This document shows positions 56,690 through 64,000 of a stretch of 64,000 bases of DNA, in pieces; within the stretch, counting starts at the first letter, position 1, and each line of letters starts with the position of its first letter. The notes under the pieces were generated by a model, which was given only the letters and a program-made list of their open reading frames with translations, was not told the DNA's origin and made no database searches. The position numbers and the translations under genes were made by a program. Source of the DNA: Mastigias papua (Eukaryota > Cnidaria > Scyphozoa > Rhizostomeae > Mastigiidae); NCBI GenBank assembly GCA_964019165.1, contig OZ025280.1:11712428-11776427 (forward strand), written 5' to 3'.

Positions 56690-58035
56690 CATATATACAT
56701 ACATACATTATTTATTTTGTATAGCAGGTCTAGAGTTGTCAGCATAGAGCTGATGTGGACCTGCTTAAACTAAACCTAGGATAAAAATAAAGCTACAATA
56801 TCTTACAATGAGGGTTATATTGTAGAAATATTTTATTTAATAACATCTAGTAAAATCCTTAGTAAATTTTTCTTTATAGTAGAGGAGGCCCCTTGGAAAA
56901 GCAGTACTTGTATGAAGTGCCACTCTCCCAATAGATTATTAAATAAACATAAAAAATGAATATATTACATAGTATCTAGTAGTATTTGAAATTATCCAAA
57001 TTTTTTTATAATTGTTGCTGAGCTATCAAAGCTTGCTGCATCTATTTCTTTAGAATGCTTTGAAAGGGTCTTTTTGAAACTAACATAGTTTTTTATACAC
57101 TTAACACTCTCCGGCAGTAAGTTCCATAGTAGCATCGATCTGTATTTGAAAGTCTTTTTTCCTTCTTCTGTCTTTGGTTGTGGTAAGTTGAGTTTTAGGG
57201 TGTCTCTCATATTCCATATATTTCCACTTTTTTTCTATGATGTTGCTAATCTCATCCAGACAGTTGCCATAATATGCTTTATGTGTTAGACAGATTACGT
57301 TTCTTTTGTACATATACTGTATCGACTTCCAATTTGCTTTTTGCACCACATCTGTATTGTCTGCTCCCCTAGGTATCTTGTGTATTATGCGTGCCACCCT
57401 TCTATGTACTTTTTCTAAGTGCTCCATTTGTGTAGAGGAGCACTTACCCCATACTGAAAGTCCATAAGGTGATCCTGGAAGGATTCCTGTCAGGTATATG
57501 GTTTCAAGGACTTTAGATGGCAGACTTTTAATTCTTTTCAGTTGTTTAATTTTACTGTTCATATTGGATGCTGACTTCTTGATATGTGCTTCCCTGTTTA
57601 ACATTTTGATTTTGATACATAGTTAATGACTTGGTCTTCTAACGTGATTGGTCTCATAGGTCCAATAAAGGGCTTTTTGACAGCAACATTACCTCTGTTT
57701 TATCAGAATGTATTGTGAGGCTGTTTCGTTTTCACCATGTACCTATTTCATCAAGAGCAGTTTGTATGTTTATTGTAACCTCATCCATCGTGTCTCCAAT
57801 GTAGTACAATTCAACATCATCAGTAGACATTTCCAATGAACCGTTACTGGGAACATCAGGTAGATCATTGACATATATACTAAGTAGCTTGGGGCCAAGA
57901 ACTGAACCCTGAGGCACCCCAAACACTACTGATTTTTGAGTGGATCATTGACTATTTATTTCTACATACTGCTTCCTGTTTGTAAGATAACTGATAATAA
58001 GATCATGCAATGGACCAGTTATACTTGCAGCTTGT
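56690..58035 (-). pseudogene. CR1/jockey-type LINE, 5'-truncated
   Basis: The minus strand from about 58,035 reads GPLHDLIISYLTNRKQYVEI, a stop, then VFGVPQGSVLGPKLLSIYVN (57,930-57,870). MSTDDVELYYIG follows at about 57,820, where the catalytic block normally reads ADD; both Asp remain. After frame changes come 57,604-57,101 (LSVWGKCSSTQMEHLEKVHR, RVARIIHKIPRG) and 57,210-56,992 (YRSMLLWNLLPESVKC), the usual C-terminal end. The 3' UTR runs to about 56,690 into an ATGTATGT microsatellite. It lacks the endonuclease and RT start, the common fate of incomplete reverse transcription. Confidence 0.8.
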
Positions 58036-59313
58036 AATTGTAATGCTAGTGTCTAGTGCCTTCATAATGTAAAGGTATTATTACAGAACTTTAAAGATTA
58101 CAATCAATTTATGTACGTGTACTTTGTTGATATAATTATCCTCAGTTGAAAATGATATCAGTTATAGAAAACATCGACTGAACAAGTTCTATATCATGGA
58201 ATATGAGTTTATGGGCATCCATCTTCACAGTGAGCATTAAATAAATTGTCACATTGTTGCTAGGAGACAATAGCCATGAACATGGGCTGACTTTCTGTGT
58301 CCTTATCAGTGGACTGTGTTGCCATCATCATCATATATACTGCTTGGTTGTAAAGCACGAAAAGTCAAAGATAACTGATGTCAAATGAACTGCTAAGTCT
58401 CAGTGCATTTATTAAGAGATAGAATTTATTGATGAAGCTTGAAATAAACCAAAACAAATTGGAAAATGGTTCTATCTTACCTCGTTAAAATCACCATTCT
58501 GAACAGGACTACACATTTGCAACTCTACATTCTAGAACCAACGAAGAGCAGGCAGGGGGTATGCATTGTCAACAGATGAACAAACAGAAACTTACCAAAT
58601 GGTACCTGCCTCCCCACAGTCAGCATGTCACAGGAAAGACACTGATTGAGCTCTGAGAGCTCTGACTCACCACTAACTCACAAACTAACCAAATGTATAG
58701 TAACAACTAAACTGCAATGGTTACATGAAACACTTAACAAAACAGCAAAAACGTGTGTAAGTATGATAGTTAAGTCAAGAGGGAAATACAACAAAGCACT
58801 AAATGCAAACACATGTAAAAGCAAAACAAGCTGTGGCAAAAAACAAGCTGATGCATAAAGAAGTAGATGTGAAAAACAAGTTGTAATGATAAAGATAAAT
58901 ACAGAAAGCATCAGTAGAAAGTATAGTAAAAAGATAAGTACAGAAAATCAAAAACAAGTAAAGCTTAGACAACAGCAAAATGCTGGCCCTAAAATGACAA
59001 TTAGAACTAACATGCCACCCCTAGTTGCATCTTTTGCGATAATACACACAGAAAGTACTAAGTTTCATTGTGACAGTTTCTGAGTGTTTGCAGTTACTTT
59101 GCACAAGTCAGTTTTCAACAATCACACAAAGCTTACAACTGGTCTTTCCACCATTGATGATATGGCTCTTAAGGTCCATTTCCACTTCAATTACAAGTCA
59201 CAAATCGCATGCGATCTTCTGTTTCACATTTCCATGCAAACATTGGGACATTGCAGACGATTGATTGCAGTGAGCACAGTGCAATGGTACCCTATTTAGC
59301 CATCTAGCTCTAA
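58036..59313. other. no feature seen
   Basis: AT-rich, with no sustained coding signal. Several 60-77 residue readings around 58,650-59,300 have no recognisable motif, and overlapping frames are equally open. Confidence 0.4.
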
Positions 59314-59931
59314 AGCCTACTTCACACTTGATGTGTTTTATGTGATGCTGCTCATATAAGGTTCGCATTTTTGACGCATTGCATGCGCATAGCGTTGTTT
59401 AAGCCATGCGTCACTATGCAGCAAAGTTGAAAATAGTCAACTTTGACGCATCAAGATGCACCAGAACAATAGCAAGAGTCAAGATAGATGGACAAAGTGG
59501 CAAGAAAGCGATGCTTTTGATTCACCAGTAGCAAGGTACGTAAAGCGACAGCAAGCCGCAGAGCTGGTGGCAAAGGCTAGCGAAAACGAGATCTTTGTTT
59601 TGTTAACAATGGTTCTACCAAGTTGAGCAGATAGTCAACAATAATTAAAATAAGTATAATAATAATTAAAATGCATGGTATGATCCTGCAGTCTCATCTC
59701 TGTTATTACAGTAGAGCAAGGTCCCTGCCGCGCACGAGCCTCCTGCAATCGTCGAACCCAAACACGACTTTTGCTTTGTTTCTTCTTGAGTAGAACAGCA
59801 GCACTTAACCAGTGTTGTAAAGCTAATGCCATCACTATGTCACTTCAAGTAGGCGCCATCTTAAATGTGTTTTAATAAAAACACTTGATGACGCACTATA
59901 TGTGAACACACTTCATGTGTCTCTGTCGGCT
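59314..59931. mobile_element. small Harbinger-like derivative
   Basis: The left end TAA|AGCCTACTTCACAC and right end GTGTCTCTGTCGGCT|TA share only a short imperfect inverted terminus. Inside, the minus strand 59,790-59,650 reads KSRVWVRRLQEARARQGPCS then ITEMRLQDHTMHF, the conserved N-terminal block of Harbinger transposases (compare HKVWVRKLFRERFEKGEYYK at 23,580). The nuclease domain is absent, so it is an internally deleted copy. The boundaries are weakly supported. Confidence 0.5.
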
Positions 59932-60854
59932 TACATTCTGTAGGCTAGGCTGAGAATGGAGAATGCAAGTGACTTCTTGCCTCCTACATCGAATAAAATG
60001 TAAGGTTTTAGCAAAGGTATGTAGCTAATGACAAGAATATTTATGCATGGTTACAAAAAATGGCTGTATGTGGAGGTATGGTTTCCTTCAAGTACTTAAA
60101 TAAACTGTATCTACTGTTAACACGGGGACTTTCCTCCTCTGAACATGAAGGGGTGCAGAGGAGTGAAATCTGTGCAACTAGAATGGTTTGTGTATATGGC
60201 ACCATAATGAAAGAATTTCCTTTGCTTGCAACGATGTATTAGCAACAATGTGAAAAGTGGAATGATTCCAAGTAAATATGGGGTCCTGTCGGTAATGCTA
60301 CTATTTCAGAGGGGGGCTACATATGGGGGGGGGTGAGTGTTAGATCCACCCAAGAGGAGAGAATGTGGCAAAGAGCTGAGATTCAATATGCTTAGCAAAT
60401 AGATAAATGATTCTGGACTGCCTGGCAGAAACACAGGCGTGCAACTAGGAATTTTAGAGGGCAGGGGTCCAGGCGACAAAAAGGGCACAATAAGAAATCT
60501 TGTGTAAAGGGGATAAGCCTAAGATTATGTTCTTTGGATTTAGAAATGGAAGAAATATTCAAGGCATTCTCCTGATTTTGCTACTTTCAAGTCTAACGAT
60601 AAAATGTACATCGGATAAACATTTCCTCTGAACCAAACAGAAATACAATAAATCTCGTCGCCATTCAGAGATCAAGAGCTGTTTAATGCATAGCTATATA
60701 GAGATGATTTCATTTTTAGTAAAGATTATGTTTTTCAACTGTTATATGGTTGTTTGTTTGACTTAATGTCACTCCAACATCATTATAAGATTTTCCTTTC
60801 CAGGTAAAATTTCCCTACAGTCGTGAATGTAGATCATTGTTGATACTTAAGGAG
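59932..60854. other. no gene seen; 3' flank of the hAT gene
   Basis: Non-coding, with a G-rich run at about 60,306-60,338. The hAT element's terminal repeat should lie here, but I could not pair it with the other side. Confidence 0.4.
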
Positions 60855-63633
60855 TCATTCAAACAGGATAGATGGCGAAAACATTCTCCTGGGCTGCTGT
60901 TCTATGAAGGCATCTACAGCTGCACTAGGTGTTGTCAGCAAGTCGGGCCGCATTTGTATTAGGTTCAGGTCACTTTCACGCTCTGACGCCATGGTACTGC
61001 GATAGGCTGTCTTCAGGCGTCTCACTCCAGAAGCTGCTCTCTCTGCTTCGCACGAACCTATGGGTGAAATGCAGCCGATAACGAGCACTTTTCTTATCGA
61101 AGGGAAAATGTCCCGGTCGGCAACTCGAAGGGCATCTAAAAGACTGTCTGGTGGCTCTGGAATAACATAAGCCTGTCTCCCGTCGCATCTCAATTGTGAT
61201 TTCTCTGGATTTCGCCTTCTCTTGTCATGCATATACAGCAGCGCTTTCCTTTGATTCTCCTGTCGTCTTTTTTCTTCCATCTCAGCTGATTTCTCCTTTC
61301 TATTCGCCATCTCCTTTTCCCAGTATCTTTTCCATCTTACAAGCTCACTCTTGAAATGCAACCCATCATCTTCCATATCCGTAGAGAACTTGCTCTTTAG
61401 AATTTCAACTGCATTATCTACATCAAATTGTTTGCTCAGCATGAGAGAGGGTAGCAGATTGAACAATTCCACCTGGTTTCTGTCTGCGAGCCTTGTCAAG
61501 AAATGGAACAGCTACGGAGCGACGGAAATAATCTTCTATGCCATCACTTTCGACGTTATTACGGAATCTACTCCAGCATTTGGCAGTTCTCGGTTTGTTT
61601 GGCTGAACATCAACTGATTGTGCCATCTTCACTGCTTGTTCATACCAGTCGGCAAAATCTTTCTCTACATTCGCTCGTTTCATGCAAAGGTCTTCTATGA
61701 CACTGTCAATCATATGATAGGCTTGAAAGATGTCTTGGTTTCTTCCTTGTAACTTCTTTACCAGTGGTCGTAGAGGCTCCATTCCGTTCATTGTCGTAAT
61801 GAATGAAACTATATGTGCAAATGAAGTGCATGACGCATACAAGCCTTGTGCTTTTGTTTTGGTTTCTGAGTCCCAGGCCCATTCTTCTTCAAACTCATTT
61901 TGGAGCAGATCATAAAACTCGCTATAGAGTTGGGGCTTGAAGATAGACTCCATCACAGCAACATTGGCACGATAAAGTAAATAGTATGACTCGAATGCAC
62001 GATGACGTTCGACCCAGCGAGTGCGTGCCAGACTGACTATATCCTTCCTCTGTACCTCTGTTAGGCCCATTTCTTCGCCAAAAAAATCCAAGAATTTTTC
62101 AAAGTACCACTTTCTCTTTGGGGAAAATTCGTAGAAGAGGTTAACTGATGAAATGACATCCATCATATTGGTGATGCTTTGATTCTTACATGCAGCAACA
62201 ATAGCAAGGTTAATCACATGACTCCTACAATGTGTATATGCAGCATTTGGGGCTTCTTTCCGCACTTCGGCTTGTGCACTACACCTATCACTAGACATTG
62301 CCGCAGCTCCATCATATGCTTGTCCTCTGCAATCAGCCATAACAAGTTCGTTACTCTTCAATACCTCTACAATATTCTGGCCTAGGTTTTTTCCAGAAGT
62401 GCGTCCTTTCATGTGCACGGACTGAAAAAACGTTTCCTCGACCTTAGGCTCGCCATCCATTGAGGTAAGATAACGGAGACAAACGAGTAGAACTTCTTTA
62501 TTGGTAAAACTCTCTGTGACCTCATCTCCAATTACTGCATAAAACTGCTCGCTGTAGATCATATCCTTTATCTGGTTCTTTATTACTAAAGCTGCATTGG
62601 CGATTATGTCATTTTGGGTCTTCCATGACAACATCTTTGCATTTCGCTGTCCGTTTTTTAAATGTTCCTTGACTACGGGGTCATACTTTGCAATCAGCTC
62701 CATTATAGCGAGGAAGTTACCTGTGTTTCCTGTACCTTCTACCACGTCATTCACTTTTGTATCCCTGTGCCCTCTCAGTGGGAGGACCGCATCAACTATT
62801 GCACCTAGCACGTGCTTGTTACGCTGATAGTACTGCGCTGAACTTTTATCAGCTTCAACACTGCTTTCTGGATGCATGAATGTCCTCATAAAGTCTGAGC
62901 CTTGGGCAACTGCAGCTTTGTAATAGTCGGTCTCTGCATGGGCTTTTATCAGCTCTGATCTCTGTACCTTTTGGAACGCTGTAGCAACGAATGCTCCCCT
63001 TTGGGTCTTCTTATGTGGTCTGTCAAATAAGACACACATTTTGCACAAACCTCCGCTCAGTTCTGGGCTGTACACATGCCACGACCTCTCCTCTAACCAA
63101 GAATGTTGGTAAGACAGCGTCTTCTCCTTTCCATTCTTACTTATCTTCAATGAAAAGAGTTTTTCAGTGGCACTTGGCTTAAAATGATACTTCAGGTAGT
63201 TGTACTTTTCTTCATCTGTTAGGTCAGTCAATGACTTTCTACCAAGTACAATATCAGCTAAATCATAAGCACGCTTAATTCCTTGTTGCTGATGAGAACT
63301 TTCCTCTTGAACAGCACCTTTCACAACTTTAGTTGATGGACTGTCCTCGCTGCTGCCATTGCTGTTATCATCTTCCTCATTGGTCTTTTCACCGTGGGCA
63401 ACATCTTCATCTATTTCTTTCCCTTGCGCCTCTTGGTTTACACTGCTTTCGCCAAGAGATTCTGTCACAGAAATGGAAGTTTCTTACCTCGATGCATCTG
63501 GATCACTACGAGGTGCTTTGAAGAAAGTAAGTTTTGTCTGCCCCTGGTCTTCTGCAGCTCGCTTAAGTGCTGTCTTCTTCTGCTTCAAAACTCTTTCTTT
63601 CCTAGTTATGACTGTAGATATAAAACCAATCAT
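60855..63633 (-). pseudogene. hAT transposase with TTF-type zinc finger (ZMYM1/DUF4371 type)
   Basis: In minus sense the frame opens at ATG 63,633. A basic N-terminus (KERVLKQKKTALKRAAEDQ) leads into QTKLTFFK, a PIP-box-like motif. A TAA at 63,484-63,486 interrupts it, and the same frame continues for 681 codons. The TTF-type finger is at about 63,110-63,020 (ERSWHVYSPELSGGLCKMCV). The RNase H-like core follows, with FYAVIGDEVTESFTNKE and DCRGQAYDGAAAMSSDRCSA, then HCRSHVINLAI. A one-base shift near 61,500 leads to the C-terminal dimerisation region 61,499-60,855 with SCEAERAASGVRRLKTAYRS. Total about 920 codons, normal for the group. Two lesions only. No terminal repeats or 8-bp duplication were identified. 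Confidence 0.85.
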
Positions 63634-64000
63634 TAACTACGCTGACAGAAGCTATTACCAATATGGTCTGGTCAGTAAAAAGGAAACAGAATTGAATAGT
63701 ATCTAGCAGATATTCAACAAGCGAATTTCAACCAAAATACAAAGCACTTTACCATTATCTGCGATATGAATTTTTCGTGCTCCTTCAGAAGTTCACCCTT
63801 CTAAATCTACCATTATTTACCCATCTATCCACAAGCAGTTACTAAGGGTGTGTTTGGTTGGAGACTTCAAACCTACCAAATTCTGGAAACGGTAGACTTC
63901 GCAGAGACGGAACACATTTCCAAATCAAGCACAAAATTGTTGAAAACAGCAGGTCAGATTCATCCTGGCGAGAACGAGGCTTTCAGTTGAAATATACGTG
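63634..64000. other. upstream flank of the hAT gene
   Basis: Non-coding. It may include the hAT 5' region and terminus, but no inverted partner to the other side was recognised. Confidence 0.4.

Noticed and set aside
58646..59299. Several 60-77 residue ORFs
   Set aside because: Overlapping frames on both strands are equally open, with no family resemblance.
63462..63487. A 26-nt intron (GTAAGA...GACAG) at the hAT N-terminus
   Set aside because: Removing it shifts the frame, whereas reading through keeps the frame with a single TAA. A nonsense codon explains it better, and 26 nt is too short for a typical intron.
1..64000. tRNA, rRNA or host single-copy genes
   Set aside because: No cloverleaf-type A/B boxes, rRNA stretches or non-mobile protein families were recognised on either strand by eye.

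Overview
This window is eukaryotic, AT-rich and built almost wholly of transposable elements. I found no host gene, rRNA, tRNA or CRISPR. The TE fauna points to an invertebrate metazoan: BEL/Pao and Ty3/gypsy LTR elements, CR1/jockey-type and RTE-like LINEs (one with a 2A peptide), PIF/Harbinger elements with MADF-BESS or Myb-like partner genes, a TTF-finger hAT, a Mutator-like transposase and Helitrons. A sponge or cnidarian would fit, but the sequence does not settle this.

Layout. 0.2-11.3 kb is one decayed gypsy element. A Mutator-like transposase unit (about 1.83-10.1 kb) interrupts it, and that unit is itself interrupted by a BEL/Pao element (3.49-9.52 kb). At 11.3-12.7 kb lies Harbinger 1. 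At 13.27-28.07 kb two non-autonomous Helitron units (A and B) lie head to tail. A carries a LINE with a 2A motif (16.45-20.48 kb). B carries a complete two-gene Harbinger 2 (23.33-26.48 kb). At 28.1-39.4 kb is a mosaic: a LINE tail split by a Harbinger-type MITE, pieces of Harbinger partner genes, a 2.9-kb element with 400-bp inverted repeats, and the RT half of a minus-strand LINE. At 39.44-51.62 kb a second Helitron tandem (C and D) splits that LINE, whose endonuclease half reappears at 51.6-52.4 kb. D carries a nearly intact LINE (46.0-51.07 kb). At 52.4-56.65 kb are a truncated Harbinger-like transposase and a well preserved Harbinger 3. A 5'-truncated LINE follows at 56.7-58.0 kb, a small Harbinger-like MITE at 59.3-59.9 kb, and a hAT transposase gene at 60.9-63.6 kb.

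Most notable are the two Helitron tandems. Both show 5' TC...CTATATACTAA(G/C) starts and insertion between A and T. The C/D junction is an exact CTAG|TC join. The upstream unit of each pair (A, C) ends in a giant palindrome (about 254-bp and 273-bp arms), while the downstream unit (B, D) ends in a short hairpin. Their 5' parts hold repeated exon-like modules: a pyrimidine/AG stretch, a CGCCATGACAGTT block and a GGTGAGT donor-like site. No Rep/helicase gene was found, so an autonomous partner elsewhere is inferred.

Limits: all calls come from reading translations and repeats by eye, without database searches. Boundaries marked approximate may be off by tens of bases.
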